A stretch of DNA of 64,000 nt from Cherax quadricarinatus (GCF_038502225.1 NC_091312.1:27499190-27563189); one strand, 5' to 3'; positions 49,690 to 63,225 are shown, counted from the stretch's first letter. The notes: a model not told the origin generated them from the letters alone. Program-made: numbers and translations.

Positions 49690-50285
49690 ACTCCTGCAGT
49701 GAGCGTTGATGACTACTGTGACGTCTACAGTGAGCGTTGATGATTGTTATGACTCCTGCAGTGTGCGTTGATGACTACTGTGACGCTTGCGGTATGCCTT
49801 GATGTCTGTTGTGATGTCTGCAGTGTGCGCTGATATCCGTTGTGACGCCGGCAGTATTCACTGATGCCTGTTATGAAGCCTGCAGTATGCGTTGATGCAT
49901 GTTGTAATATTTGCAGCGTGAGTTGATGCCTGTTGTGATGTTTGCAATGTGCGTTGATGCCTGTTGTGTGTCTGCAGTGTGCGATGATGCCTATTGTGTG
50001 TCTGCAGTGTGCGTTGACCCGTTGTGGTGTCTGAAGTGTGCGTTGACGCCTGTTGTAGTGTCTGCAGAATGCGATGATGCCTGCTGTGGTGTCTGCAGTG
50101 TACACTGATGCCTGTTGTGGCGTCTGCAGTGTACGATGATGTCTGCTGTGGTGTTTGCAGTGTGCACTGATGCCTGCTGTGGTGTCTGCAGTGTGCGATG
50201 ATGTCTGCTGTGGTGTCTGCAGTGTGCACTGATGCCTGTTTTTTATGACTGCTGCAATGCTTGTTGTGTGATGTGACGCCTAATG
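49690..50285. repeat. 31-bp minisatellite C (degenerate)
   Basis: Units with GTCTGCAGTGTGCGATGATG, spaced 31 bp (50186 to 50217). More diverged than the next arrays. It shares CTGCTGTG/TTGTGATG words with them, so it is probably related. Confidence 0.88.
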
Positions 50286-50525
50286 CTGACGTCTGTTGTG
50301 GCTGTGTATCGCCTGCTGTGTGTAGGTGCTCGTTGTGACATCTGCTGTGTGTAGGTGCTCGTTGTGACATCTGCTGTGTGTAGGTGCTCGTTGTGACATC
50401 TGCTGTGTGTAGGTGCTCGTTGTGACATCTGCTGTGTGTAGGTGCTCGTTGTGACTTCTGCTGTGTGTAGGTGCTCGTTGTGACATCTGCTGTGTGTAGG
50501 TGCTCGTTGTGACATCTGCTGTGTG
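50286..50525. repeat. 29-bp minisatellite
   Basis: About seven copies of CTGCTGTGTGTAGGTGCTCG plus TTGTGACAT, period 29 (50342 to 50371), nearly identical. Confidence 0.93.
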
Positions 50526-52905
50526 TTGTGGTACTTGTTGTGACGCCTGCTGTGTGTTGTGGTACTTGCTGTGATACCTGCTGTGTGTTGTGGTACTTGT
50601 TGTGATACCTGCTGTGTTGTGGTACTTGTTGTGATACCTGCTGTGTGTTGTGGTACTTGCTGTGACACCTTCTGTGTGTTGTGGTATTTGTGAGACCTGC
50701 TGTGTGTTGTGGTACTTGTGAGACCTGCTGTGTGTTGTGGTACTTGTGATACCTGCTGTGTGTTGTGGTACTTGCTGTGATGCCTGCTGTGTGTTGTGGT
50801 GCTTGCTGTGATACCTGTTGTGTGTTGTGGTACTTGTTGTGATACCTACTGTGTTGTGGTACTTGCTGTGATACCTGCTGTGTGTTGTGGTACTTGTTGT
50901 GACACCTGCTGTGTGTTGTGGTACTTGTTGTGACACCTGCTGTGTGTTGTGGTACTTGCTGTGACACCTGTTGTGCGTTGTGGTACTTGCTGTGACACCT
51001 GCTGTGTGTTGTGGTACTTGCTGTGATACCTGCTGTGTGTTGTGGTACTTGTTGTGACACCTGCTGTGTGTTGTGGTACTTGCTGTGATACCTGCTGTGT
51101 GTTGTGGTACTTGCTGTGATACCTGCTGTGTGTTGTGGTACTTGCTGTGATACCTGCTGTGTGTTGTGGTACTTGTGAGACCTGCTGTGTGTTGTGGTAC
51201 TTGCTGTGATACCTGCTGTGTTGTGGTACTTGTTGTGACACCTGCTGTGTGTTGTGGTACTTGTTGTGACACCTGCTGTGTGTTGTGGTACTTGCTGTGA
51301 CACCTGCTGTGTGTTGTGGTACTTGCTGTGATACCTGTTGTGTGTTGTGGTGCTTGTGAGACCTGCTGTGTGTTGTGGTACTTGCTGTGATACCTGCTGT
51401 GTGTTGTGGTACTTGTTGTGACACCTGCTGTGTGTGGTGGTACTTGCTGTGATACCTGCTGTGTGTTGTGGTACTTGCTGTGACACCTGCTGTGTGTTGT
51501 GGTACTTGCTGTGATACCTGCTGTGTGTTGCGATACTTGTTGTGATACCTGCTGTGTTGTGGTACTTGCTGTGATACCTGCTGTGTGTTGTGGTACTTGT
51601 TGTGACACCTGCTGTGTGTTGTGGTACTTGTTGTGATACCTGCTGTGTGTTGTGGTACTTGCTGTGACACCTGCTGTGTGTTGTGGTACTTGCTGTGATA
51701 CCTGCTGTGTTTTGTGGTACTTGCTGTGACACCTGCTGTATGTTGTGATACTTGCTGTGATACCTGCTGTTTGTTGTGGTACTTGTTGTGACTCCTGCTG
51801 TGTGTTGTGGTACTTGCTGTGATACCTGCTGTGTGTTGTGGTACTTGTTGTGATACCTGCTGTGTTTTGTGGTACTTGCTGTGATACCTGCTGTGTTTTG
51901 TGGTACTTGCTGTGACACCTGCTGTATGTTGTGGTACTTGCTGTGATACCTGCTGTGTGTTGTGGTACTTGTGACTCCTGCTGTGTGTTGTGGTACTTGC
52001 TGTGATACCTGCTGTGTGTTGTGGTACTTGTTGTGATACCTGCTGTGTTTTGTGGTACTTGCTGTGATGCCTGCTGTGTGTTGTGGTACTTGTGAGACCT
52101 GCTGTGTGTTGTGGTACTTGCTGTGATACCTGCTGTGTGTTGTGGTACTTGTGAGACCTGATGTGTGTTGTGGTACTTGCTGTGATACCTGCTGTGTGTT
52201 GTGGTACTTGTTGTGACACCTACTGTGTGTTGTGGTACTTGTTGTGATACCTGCTGTGTGTTGTGGTACTTGTTGTGACACCTGCTGTGTGTTGTGGTAC
52301 TTGCTGTGATACCTGCTGTGTTGCGGTACTTGCTGTGATACCTGCTGTGATGTGGTACTTGCTGTGATACCTGCTGTGTGTTGTGGTACTTGTGAGACCT
52401 GCTGTGTGTGGTGGTACTTGTTGTGACACCTGCTGTGTGTTGTGGTACTTGTTGTGACACCTGCTTTGTGTTGTGGTACTTGTTGTGTCACCTGCTGTGT
52501 GTTGTGGTACTTGCTGTGACACCTGCTGCGTGTTGTGGTACTTGCTGTGATACCTGCTGTGTTGTGGTACTTGTTGTGAGACCTGCTGTGTGTTGTGGTA
52601 CTTGTTGTGATACCTGCTGTGTGTTGTGGTACTTGTGAGACCTGCTGTGTTTTGTGGTACTTGTTGTGATACCTGCTGTGTGTTGTGGTACTTGTGAGAC
52701 CTGCTGTGTGTTGTGGTACTTGTTGTGATACCTGCTGTGTGTTGTGGTACTTGTTGTGATACCTGCTGTGTGTTGTGGTACTTGTTGTGATACCTGCTGT
52801 GTGTTGTGGTACTTGCTATGACAACTGCTGTGCTGTGGTGCTTGCTGTGACGCCTGCTGTGTGTTGTGTTGCTTGCTGTGACGCCTGGTGTGTGCTGTTC
52901 CGCCA
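50526..52905. repeat. 31-bp minisatellite D, with 28-bp variants
   Basis: About 78 units of CTGCTGTGTGTTGTGGTACT plus TGCTGTGATAC. Length variants of 28 bp lack GTG (GCTGTGTTGTGG) or end in TTGTGAGAC. Minus-strand frames of up to 877 codons are open because the unit lacks stops in all three frames. Confidence 0.96.
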
Positions 52906-53052
52906 GGTTGTGATGATCAGCAATGCAGCTGGGAACTACGGCCTTGAGAGCACAACAGGAAACCCGAGCCTGAGAGGGAGAAAAAGAGAACCTGTTTACC
53001 ATGTAAAGGAAAAAGTTGTACCATTGTCTCAGTACTGAACGACTCCTAGCAC

Positions 53053-53056
<4 letters not shown>

Positions 53057-53132
<76 letters not shown>
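53057..53132. repeat. (GT)n microsatellite
   Basis: About 76 bp of pure TG. Confidence 0.97.
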
Positions 53133-53135
<3 letters not shown>

Positions 53136-53149
53136 AGCTTGTAGTTTCC

Positions 53150-53658
53150 CCGTCTTCAGTGCTCAGACTTTTGTAAGAGAATTAAAAGTTCCATTGACTG
53201 TAGCGCTCACTGCTTCCTCTTATATTCTAATTTATTCTCTTACCACACTCTGCAAGAAAAAAATATTTCCTAGAATCTTTGCCTGCAGCTCTTCTTCCTA
53301 AGTTTATGGCTATGACTTTTTGTTCTGCCTGTTATTGGAGTTAGGAAATCTTCCTTGCCAATTATATCGTATCCTTTCATGATTGTGAATGCGGTTAGCA
53401 CGTCATTTGTTTTTCTTCTGGCAGACAATTTTGGTATATCCAAGACTCGCAACCATTCTCAGTACGTCGTATTTCTCATTCGCTGGAGGACGTCTCAGCC
53501 GCTGATCCTGCATCACATGGGCCCTATCAGAACTATTCTTGAAACTCTGTGTTAAGTTTACCTCTAGTACATTCTCATCTACCTCATTCCACTTATTTCC
53601 CACCCTTAAACTGACAAGATCTTTCCTAAATTCATGTGGCTCATCCGTGTCTTTAGCT
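53150..53658 (-). pseudogene. Decayed LINE C-terminal fragments, antisense
   Basis: On the minus strand 53540-53650 reads LVSLRVGNKWNEVDENVLEV and SFKNSSDRAH, matching the RVV-x-WN ... SFK end of the CR1-type LINEs. An apparent second, older fragment covers 53210-53470 (plus-strand AAATATTTCCTAGAATCTTT, compare AGAAATACTTCCTACTATCT in family B). Confidence 0.65.
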
Positions 53659-54006
53659 AACCAAACCATACCCCGGCCGGGATTGAACCCGCGGTCAGAG
53701 AGTCTCAAAACTCCAGCCCGTCGCGTTAGCCACTAGACCTTGACGGCAGTGAAGGGACTTGAGCTAGAGTTCGTCACGACCACGCTAGCTGGAGATTCGT
53801 CTGTAAAATCTTGCATTTGTGGTCACAGTGGTGCCTGTGCTAACCTTCCTATGGTGTAGAAATATACCTAGTTGGACGAATCTTATTGTGGCTAGCTGGT
53901 CTAGTGGCTAACGCGACGGGCTGGAGTTTTAAGAGTCTCTGACCGCGGGTTCAATCCCGGCCGGGGTATGGTTTGTTTGCAATCGTGTCATTACGATTTC
54001 GTGAGT
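53659..54006. mobile_element. Palindromic tRNA-like SINE pair with 13-bp target duplication
   Basis: CGTGTCTTTAGCT occurs at 53646-53658 and at 54007-54019, flanking a 348-bp insert. The left arm (53664-53741) is a tRNA-like sequence on the minus strand. The right arm (53889-53971) is the same sequence on the plus strand with about two differences: TGGTCTAGTGGCTAACGCG (A box region), GGCTGGAGTTT, GACCGCGGGTTCAATCCCGG (B box). The spacer is about 147 bp. The right end adds GCAATCGTGTCATTACGATT before the duplication. A perfect target duplication around the whole structure argues for a single insertion. Confidence 0.85.
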
Positions 54007-54019
54007 CGTGTCTTTAGCT

Positions 54020-54902
54020 TTCAACACAATTATCTATCTCGACGGTGGAGGCTATGATGTTGGGAAATGCAAGAGAGAAGAGTTGCTGGCGAAATACAAA
54101 ACAGCTACTGATCTAATTAGGTCTAAGAAAGGAATTCCGACCATATGTAGTATTTTGCCTGGAGGAGAAATGAGCGAATATCTAGAATGATGTAAATTGT
54201 TGGTTAGATAAGTGTTGCAAGCAACTTGTAACTTCAGTCACTGACAGAAGAGATAATTTCTGTGACAAACATGTGCACAGGATTGGTGCATCTTTCTGGG
54301 GCAGGTGTGATAAAGCAGGGGGTGATCGAGTAGGGTTAGAGCTGTTGTGATAGGGGAAGGATGATGGGGCGGTGGTGATGAAGCAAGAGTGCCCCCATTC
54401 TCTGGTATAGTGATCCCGTCATATTTTTATATACTGGTACTATTTGCCCCATCTTATGTTTGTCTGCTAATTTTGCCAATTTACCATCGTATAGTGAGAT
54501 CCTAAACGGTTTAATGTGAATAACAATATCCTGAATATTCCTTAGACGCCCAATGAGACGGCTTGTTAAATCTTATTGATTTTTCTTGTTAGTATCTAGT
54601 AATAACTGTTGTTTGGCCGGAGGTTATGCATAACTTCTCTTGTGTATTTATCTAAATCTTTCTTGCTCAACCCTTCTACCACATTGAAAAATCTACTGAT
54701 TTCTGACCACTACTATACCTGTTAACTCTGTCTGTGTAACTCTTAAAATGTTAGACCATGTTTCTGTTATCCAACTTTTTTTATTCTCTATTTTTGTCTG
54801 AGATTAGATATGCACTCTTGTATCAAAAACTGATATTACTGTGTCTCATCTTGTTACGTTTCTGGTACGACTTGTTTGTTGTGGTTAAGCAATACAGCTT
54901 GG
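54020..54902. other. Non-coding, nothing recognised
   Basis: A 60-codon frame at 54008 starts inside the target duplication and has no domain. Confidence 0.5.
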
Positions 54903-55445
54903 TTGTGGGTGGTTGTGATGGATGGTGTAGATGTTGGGGTGGTTGTGATGGATGGTGTAGATGTTGGGGTGGTTGTGATGGATGGTGTAGATGTTGGGAT
55001 GATTGTGGTGGATAGTGTAGATGTTGGAGTCGGTTGTGATGGATGGTGTAGATGTTGGGGTGGTTGTGGTGGATGGTGTAGGTGTAGGGGTGATTGTGGT
55101 GGATGGTGTAGATGTTGGGGTGGTTGTGGTGGATGGTGTAGATGTTGGAATTGGTTGTGATAGATGATGTAGATGTTGGGGTGGTTGTGATGGATGGTGT
55201 AGATGGTGGGGTGGTTGTGATGGATGGTGTAGATGTTGGGGTGGCTGTGATGGATGGTGTAGATGTTGTGTCGGTTGTGATGGATGGTGTAGATGTTTGG
55301 ATGGTTGTGGTGGATGGTGTAGGTGTTGGGGTGGTTGTGATGGATGGTGTAGATGTTGGGGTGGTTGTGGTGGATGGTGTAGAAGTTGGGGTGGTTGTGG
55401 TGGATGGTGTAGATGCTGAGGTGGTTATGGTGGATGGAAGCGGTG
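54903..55445. repeat. 30-bp minisatellite, about 18 units
   Basis: Unit GGTTGTGATGGATGGTGTAG plus ATGTTGGGGT. The period of 30 keeps ten-residue frames open on both strands. Variants are GGTTGTGGTGG, AGTCGG and GTAGGTGTTGG. Confidence 0.95.
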
Positions 55446-58400
55446 CTGATAATTTGAATCATCTGAGTGGATCGTGAAGGTAATTGGGATAGGGAAATCG
55501 GATCATTGGTGGTGGTGATGGTGGAGGGGATGGATGAGACGGGATATATGAGGGATAGTGGTGGATGGGGTGTAGATCAGCAGGGACAGGAACGAAAGTA
55601 AGAAAGAAAAAAAGGATTGTGTGGTATCGAATAAGGAACTGGAGCGCGACAGGTCTGGAGCTGGTTAAAGGAAGATCTTAAGGAAGAGAGTAATATGGGA
55701 ATATGATACCAGATGATATATTTGGAACTCGGCTGGATGGGAGGTGACATTGCAGGTGAGTAAAAGAGATATAAGTCAAGAAGAATGGAAGGGAATGGGG
55801 ATTGTACGGTGGTATCAGTTTGAGGTAGCTTGTAGGGATTAGAAAATATGAATATTGGTTTTGGAGATAATTTTATATTAAAAAATATGGATACATCAAC
55901 ATTGTGTTGCTTCCTTTCTCTAATTGATAGTTACATAGTGGAAACAAAACCTAGCAATATTCCCCAGTCATATTCCACCACACAGATTGTTTCTTGTATC
56001 ATGTTACGGAACAGTGAAAACGACGGTTTATGATGGTATAGAAAAGGGCATGTAGGGGGGATGCAGTGGGGGGGTGGCCGTAGATAGAGGTGATGTGATG
56101 TAGATGGATTAGGAAGGAGGTTTGAGGAGAGGGCGGTACGTAAGTTTTTAGTCTCAACGCAAAGGAGGAAAGATGAGAGGAAATGTAATGGGACACAGTG
56201 GCGATCATGTCAGTGAGGTGAAAAGTGGTGATGGGGTGGAGAGGGAAAAAGTAAGAAGAGGGGCAAGTTTTGATTAGTAGGGAGAGTACGTGATTATTTA
56301 GAAGAGGTTGGTACTGGAGGGACTGGCATGTGAGGAATGAAGATAGAGTATATGAGGAACTGACTCTGTGGAGTTGGTCTCTGTTACCCTTCATTTTGGC
56401 ATCAGGGACTACCGTCTTCCACATGTCGGCACTAAATTCTTTTGAATCTTGACTTCTCTGCGAGTCCCAGGGAATGGATTCTCGTCTCACATTCATTTAT
56501 TGCCTGTCGCTTTCCGTCTTCCTCAAACCGATAAATAAAACTGGCTGTACCTCTTTTAGCTCCTCGGTTTACATTTTTGACACTTCGAGGTTAACCTACT
56601 AGGATTGTACTTGTCATGGGTACATGCCCCAATTTTCCTATTATCTTGTATTTCACTTAGTTGTTTCTCACAGTTTCAGACATCATTTGTTTTAATATCA
56701 CCTATTCCACTCTTCATCTGCCATATCGTCTCTCTACCCTCAACTTCTCAAACCCTGTCAAAGATATGTTAGTCTCTTATCTTTCTAGTCTCAAAGAAAT
56801 CTCCCGAACGCTATCTCGCCAAGATTTGAGTCATTTCAAATATAGAAGAAAATATTTTGGAATGGGACTAGGAAAAGTGAAATAAGGCAATCAGAAAGCA
56901 AGAAAAGAATATAAAAATGATGGAGCTTGATGCTGACATCTGAGGAAAGAAATTCCTAAGAGCGAAATATGTAAATAGTGTAGTGAATATTCTAGGAGTT
57001 ACAAGAAAATGGTATTTTGTCATTTTTTAAACTGTAAATTGTTTCATTCTTGAATTATTTCATTTTGTTGAGAGTGTAGAGGATTTGTGAAATAAATTCT
57101 GCCAAAATTATACAAAACTCAAAATTAAAAAAAAAAAAAACACCCTAGGACCTCTAACATAATGGCACGCACAGTTGCCACTTGTGAAATTATGCCGCTA
57201 TCAGAATAACAACTATAATCATTAAAGGGCGTTACGAAATTGTCAGCAGGCCCCTGGCTAAGATGCTAGTCAGCCGAGTTTTTCCTTTTTCCCAGTCCCT
57301 CTCGTCCCCCTTCTCATGGTCTTTCCATTTATCTTTCTGAGCCTCTAGTTGTTCTATTTTTTTTCTTCTCTTTTCTCAATTAATTCTTCCACGATTCTTA
57401 ATAGAACTGCCGTCTTCTCTTCTCATTCTTACAATTCATCCTCTCGTTTCTAAGCTAAAATTAGCTTTTAAGCTTGTTATCAGTAAGTCAAGGTGATTTC
57501 ACCCGCTACGTCAACCTCTTATGTTACATATCACGCTTCCTTGAGATTGTCATCTAATATCTGGTCCAATTCTTCCTCTCCTTTATCTTATCCCTTCTGC
57601 CCTATCACTCAATTCCCTCCTCATTTCTTCTTTCCTATCACTCCATTCCCTCCTCATTTCTTCTTCCTTATCACCCCATTCCCTCTTCATATCCCTACTT
57701 ATACTGCACCTCAACCTGCCTAAGTTTCACAAGATCCAAGCCAAAGCCATTTTTACCTGTAACCAGGGGAATATTATGCTATTTTCTCGTATCCTCTTAT
57801 CGTGGATCTCTGGGTTAACTCTAGGGTGGTGTCCCACGGTGGTTTCAGCTTTCTAGTGACTGTGGCTCTTATAATAATATTGTATATGTGCTGACAAGAG
57901 CGAGAGGAAACAATGTCTCGTTCTAGTATGACTGGAGTGATAGCAAGGTGTTGTACACGAGGTGTGCCATGTTTGTAGTGATGGATGTGAAACTAAAATA
58001 TGGAATAAACCCTGAAGATGTAATGAACATTCATGTGTTTCTTAAAACAAATGAATATCATCGGAGGCCGAATTGTGTGCGACGTAAGTGACGTATTTCT
58101 AGCACACACTGAAGTCCGTAAGGAAAAACACAAGTGCACGTGGTACAATTAAAAATTGGATAAGAATCTGATTATGTGATGATCAAAAGAAGTAGTATGT
58201 TAAAGTATATAAGATAACAGGGTAGATAAAGACGTATTTGGAAAAATGTCTGATATGGCATTATTTTCATAGATAAAATCAGCATTTACTTATATGGTTG
58301 TGCCTACCCAAGTTACAAGAGAGAGATATTTGTAAAAGCTTAGAAGTTGGGAATAAATGAGTTACGTGATAAATGCAGAAGGATGAATGGTAATGATCCA

Positions 58401-59399
58401 GATCTTTATATACGTTATCCTTTATGTGAAACTCTAAACCCATGTGGATTTTTCGTCATAATAAGTGATAGAGGCCCACTCCCATTCCAATAATCTCCTC
58501 AACTTCTTGAGCTGTATGACCCACAAGTGTTGAAGCTCTCATGTGAAGCAAACAGCAGTGGGACAAATGAATGTGAATGACATGAGGAATGAATACAAAG
58601 AATGTTTAGGTAACAGCGGTGGTGGTATTCGTCAGGAGAAATAGGAAAAATTCTCCTGGCGTGAGGATGATCTGAATGATAGAACGAATGAGACAACGGG
58701 CAGTAAATGAGAAAATAAGTGAATCCTGTGGATTGACGTTAAAGAGGAATGTGAAGCATGTAACGTACATGTGTACATTATTTGGCTCTTTGGTTCAGTG
58801 TTTAAAATTATTAATGTTTTATGTTTAGTTAATGGGACTTTACTTCTGCACTGTCCTGTGTGGATTAAATCTAAGGACAAGGTTTGCTTCTGTATATAAT
58901 AAGTGGACTTAGTGTTTGTCTATCTTTGTATAAACCAAGCCTATACTAGGACTGACTGGACTTAGTCTTTGGTTACCTTGTTGATGTCCACACACTGTAT
59001 TTTGTGGACTGGATGGTATCTGTCTGTGTTAACCTGGGGTCGAGTGCAAGCCAGTAGCACATCGTGTTACTTGTCCGGGTTTTAAGAGTCTTGACGTCAT
59101 GTGATTAGTTCAACATTTTGGAATAATTATCATCTGTGGGTTGATTAACATTTGGCATATATGACAAAGATTATATATTCCAATTATATATTCCATCATG
59201 TGACTATTATTCCTTATGCAGACTGTAAAAGTATTTGTACCAAATGTATTTATTCAGTTGACATAGTTGCATTGTACACTTCGTGTTTTACTGATTCCCA
59301 TGACTGGTGAATAAAGTAGAAATATCACTTTAAAACCGTGAGATAGTTTGCCTACAACAAAACCTGTTTTGGTAGGAGAGGGAAGCATGTCACTAAAAG
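55446..59399. other. About 4 kb non-coding, nothing gene-like
   Basis: Contains a 57125-57140 A run and CT-rich TTCCCTCCTCATTTCTTC duplications at 57600-57680. No frame with recognisable domains and no LINE or SINE match that I could see. Confidence 0.45.
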
Positions 59400-60965
59400 T
59401 GTAATGAAAAGAAATGGGGGTTAGAAAACTAGAGAAACAGATGTTTGAAGACAGGTGCAGCTTATGTTAGGAGTCTTGCTCTATAGGGTGTTAGAAAACA
59501 AATGCAGGTGATGTTAGAAAATAAGGGCATTTGATGAGAGAAGACTAATGATGTGTTGTTAGACAGAAAATGCTCAGAATATCAGAAGACAAGTTCAGTG
59601 GATGCTAAAGAGCAAGCACAGTATTAGTTTAATAAATGTTAAATAACTTTAGCAGTAGGCATAAAAATACCATCATTAAGTGTTAGATGGAATGGCCAGT
59701 TGGTAATAGAAGACTAGAGTTTGTCGCCCCCTCCTCACAGGATCTTGCTTAGCCCTGCTTATGTGATGTGGTGATTTTTAGCTTTTGGATTGCTAATTCA
59801 CGCACCGACGTGATAACTACTCAGATGGCAAGCCAGGTGAGTTATGCTGCTCACCGCGCTCACTGTGGACAGAATAATGCCTCGGCAGAAACAAGAGGGA
59901 TACTAGCATGTTGATTCCCACAAGCAAGTGCAGTGGCAACAGACATCACTGAACCAACACAACTAGAGTCGCTCCACATCACAAGTCGTGCAGACATCGG
60001 GAGGAACCGCTAAGCAAACTGCACGTATCCTGAAGAAATTAAAGAAGGAATATTCGCTGTTTACGTGTTCCCTTGAGTTTGTTGAGTATGCGTTGTGCTT
60101 TTCGTTTGCACTCACAGATAAAATAGGTGGGTATTTTGGTTTCACGATTATCTTAATGGTGTTGAAATCGCCACAGAGAAACTCTCGGCTGCAAATTGTA
60201 AGTGCTCTCAGGGGTAAAATAAAAAAAAACAGTGAATACATCACTTTTTGTGGGTTTGTCGTGAAGGGAAAAGAAGCAAATAAGAGCATCTCTTTTGAAG
60301 CTTTTTTATTTCTTGTGCATCTGGATTTAGGTTGTTGTTGACTTGGAGTAATTCAGTATCCAGGGAGGGAGTAGAATTATTTTGACCAGTTTTAAGGATG
60401 AACTGAGAGGCGTGTTCAGTCGTGTTGGTTGCGGGAGTTTCAGCCTGAAGTGCTGTCGGCAAGTCTTACCATGTAACATGTGGAGTGTGTGTTAGATGAC
60501 TTGTATAGTGTAAGTCAGAAGAATTATGCAGTGCGTTTTAGAAGATGTATGCAGTGGATGTTAGAAGACTTGTATAGTGTGGGAGTTAGACGACTAGCCC
60601 AGTGGAAGTTAGAAGACTTGTGCAGTTGAAGTTAGAAGACTTGTGCAGTTGAAGTTATAAAAATTGCACAGTGAAAGTTAGAAAATTTATGGAGTGTGAG
60701 TCAGAAGACTAATGCAGTGAAAGTTAGAAAACAAATACAGTGGCAGTTAGAAGATTTTTGCAGTATGTGTTAGAGGCAGTGTGTGTGTGTGTGTTAGAAA
60801 ACATGTGCAGTGGGTGTGAGAGGGCGTGGGCAGTGTGTTACAGAAAACTTTTGCAGTGTGTTTGAAGACTAATGCCGTGTGTGTTTGTGTGTTAGAAGAC
60901 TTATGCAGTGCGCTTGTGCTAGAAAACCTGTGCAGAAGATTTTTACAGAGTATTGCAGGACTAGT
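59400..60965. repeat. Decayed minisatellite-like region
   Basis: Scattered GTTAGAAGACTTGTGCAGTG motifs, tandem at 60520-60960 with spacing of about 23 to 40 bp and looser at 59400-59640. 59640-60480 between them is non-repetitive. The 117-codon frame at 59988-60341 has no recognisable domain. Confidence 0.6.
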
Positions 60966-61074
60966 GAAGCAAGTGGCAGACAACTGGTGCATATGGTGAC
61001 AACCTGAGGAGCTGTCTTCTACACTGACCTTGGTGGAGTGTCCAATATTTTTCTTTAGTCTTTTATTTATTTAT

Positions 61075-61097
61075 TTTTTTTTTTTTTTTTTTTTTTT
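61075..61097. repeat. Poly-T run
   Basis: About 22 T residues, possibly the complement of a poly-A tail. No element was identified next to it. Confidence 0.7.
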
Positions 61098-61210
61098 GCC
61101 TACTCGGCATTCTGCTTAGAGCGTTAAGCAGCAGATTCTGTTCTCCACACTGTGGATATTCTACGTCTTTTGGGATTAAGCCTGTTAAGGGCATACTAGA
61201 GTGTGGGCGT

Positions 61211-61213
<3 letters not shown>

Positions 61214-61285
<72 letters not shown>
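61214..61285. repeat. (CT)n microsatellite
   Basis: About 72 bp of CT. Confidence 0.97.
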
Positions 61286-61288
<3 letters not shown>

Positions 61289-61374
61289 ATTTGTCAAAGA
61301 TGGCCAGCTCCAGTATTACTGCTAGTAATTTCTTTTCCTAGCAGTTAAGAGATAAGATAAGATTTTGTACACAG

Positions 61375-61632
61375 ATGTTTAACCCTGGAGGGTTAGCCAC
61401 CCAGGATAACCCAAGAAAGTCCGTGCGTCATCGAGGACTGTCTATGTTATTTCCATTGGGGTCCTTAAATCTTGTCCTCCAGGATGCGACCCTCACCAGT
61501 CGACTAACACCCAGGTACCTACTTGCTAGGTGAACGGGACAGTAGGTGTGAGGAAAACACGCCCAGTGTTTCTACCTTTGCCGGGGATCAAACCACAGTG
61601 TGTCAGGCGAGAATGTTGCCTACCAGGCCACG
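61375..61632 (-). mobile_element. tRNA-derived SINE
   Basis: On the minus strand the A box TGGCCTGGTAGG (61630-61619) and B box GGTTTGATCCCC (61594-61583) lead into the body with CACCTAGCAAGTAGGTACC and TGGGTGTTAGTCGACTGG, the same body as the 29.47 kb SINE. The 3' limit is uncertain. Confidence 0.78.
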
Positions 61633-61639
61633 GTTACAT

Positions 61640-62337
61640 ATCAAAGATTGTTGTGCGTAAGATTCATAATGCATTAACACCTGATGAGGCCATGACACAG
61701 CCAGAATTAAAGAAGCAATGAGAAAAACACAGCAAAGAGCTGTGTCGTCTGCAGCTTAGATTTCCCAACGAGTTTGAACGCTTGATACTGGCACTGGCTT
61801 CGCCCACAACATGAACGTGAACCCCCACCAAATTTCACTCTCGAATACTATCAAATTATTTGGGAATTCAGAACTTCTTCGTGAATATAACACAACACTT
61901 TACCATGCATCTGAATTATCTAACCAACTATTATTTCCTCGACAAATGTAGTGCAGTGGATGGGACTAAGAATTCACTCTGCTTACCAGAATATGTGACA
62001 GTAATTTTTGGTGTACATTTCTCTCCCTTGCATTATTTATCAAAGACACTTGTACGTACGACTCATATTGTAATCTGTTGTTAACAAAGGAATGAAACTG
62101 CAAATGTATTTACTCTTGGTCTGGCAAAAATGCTTACAGGTACTTGTTATTTTACTTTATCCTGTTATCTTGTTATTACACTTTATCCAGTTTTTAATAT
62201 ATAATGAATATGAAAATAGTCTCAGTGACGTGATGTGTTCTGTCAAACTATCAGCGGGTGTATACATACAGTGTTGTCAGTGATAGTCACAACCGAGCCT
62301 CAGGCAGCATTCCAGTGTAAAAACTACCATTGAATAT
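61640..62337. other. Non-coding, nothing recognised
   Basis: Short frames only. Confidence 0.5.

Positions 62338-62854
<517 letters not shown>

Positions 62855-62938
<84 letters not shown>
62855..62938. repeat. (TA)n between a 390-bp element and RTE copy 3
   Basis: About 84 bp of TA. Confidence 0.96.
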
Positions 62939-62940
<2 letters not shown>

Positions 62941-63225
62941 TTACAGGGAGGGGGTAAAGGAGGTTTTGTGTGCGAGGGGCTTTGACTTCCAGCAAGCATG
63001 CGTGAGCGTGTTAGATAGCAACGAATGGAGACAAGTGGTTTTTGAGTCCTGGAGATGGTAAGTACAGTACCTTCACTCTCAAGGACGGGTGCTAATGTTG
63101 CAGTTTTATAACTGTAGTGTAAGCATGCTTCTGGCAAGATAGTGATGGAATAAATGATAATGAAAGTTTTTTCTTTTTCGGGCCACCCTGCCTTGGTGGG
63201 AGAAGGCCGATGTGTTAATAAAAAA
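62939..63225 (+). pseudogene. RTE-type LINE, copy 3 (family A), 3' end only
   Basis: Starts in the last codons of the family A protein (EGVKEVLCARGFDFQQAC, then SVLDSNEWR against SVLDRSEWR in copy 1). It continues into the 3' tail: GGCCACCCTGCCTTGGTGGG, GGCCGATGTGTTAATAAAAA. Again it is 5'-truncated at a (TA)n edge. Confidence 0.85.

Noticed and set aside
49858..52491. 877-codon minus-strand frame and its overlapping companions
   Set aside because: The 31-bp unit is open in all three minus-strand frames, so length is guaranteed. No non-repeat coding sequence is attached.
53889..53971. Functional tRNA gene
   Set aside because: A and B boxes are present, but the sequence is duplicated as an inverted partner within a target-duplicated insert and I could not fold a complete cloverleaf by eye. 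A SINE head is a better fit.
59988..60341. 117-codon frame
   Set aside because: No recognisable domain, no repeat of the frame elsewhere, and antisense overlap with a 108-codon frame. Within chance expectation.
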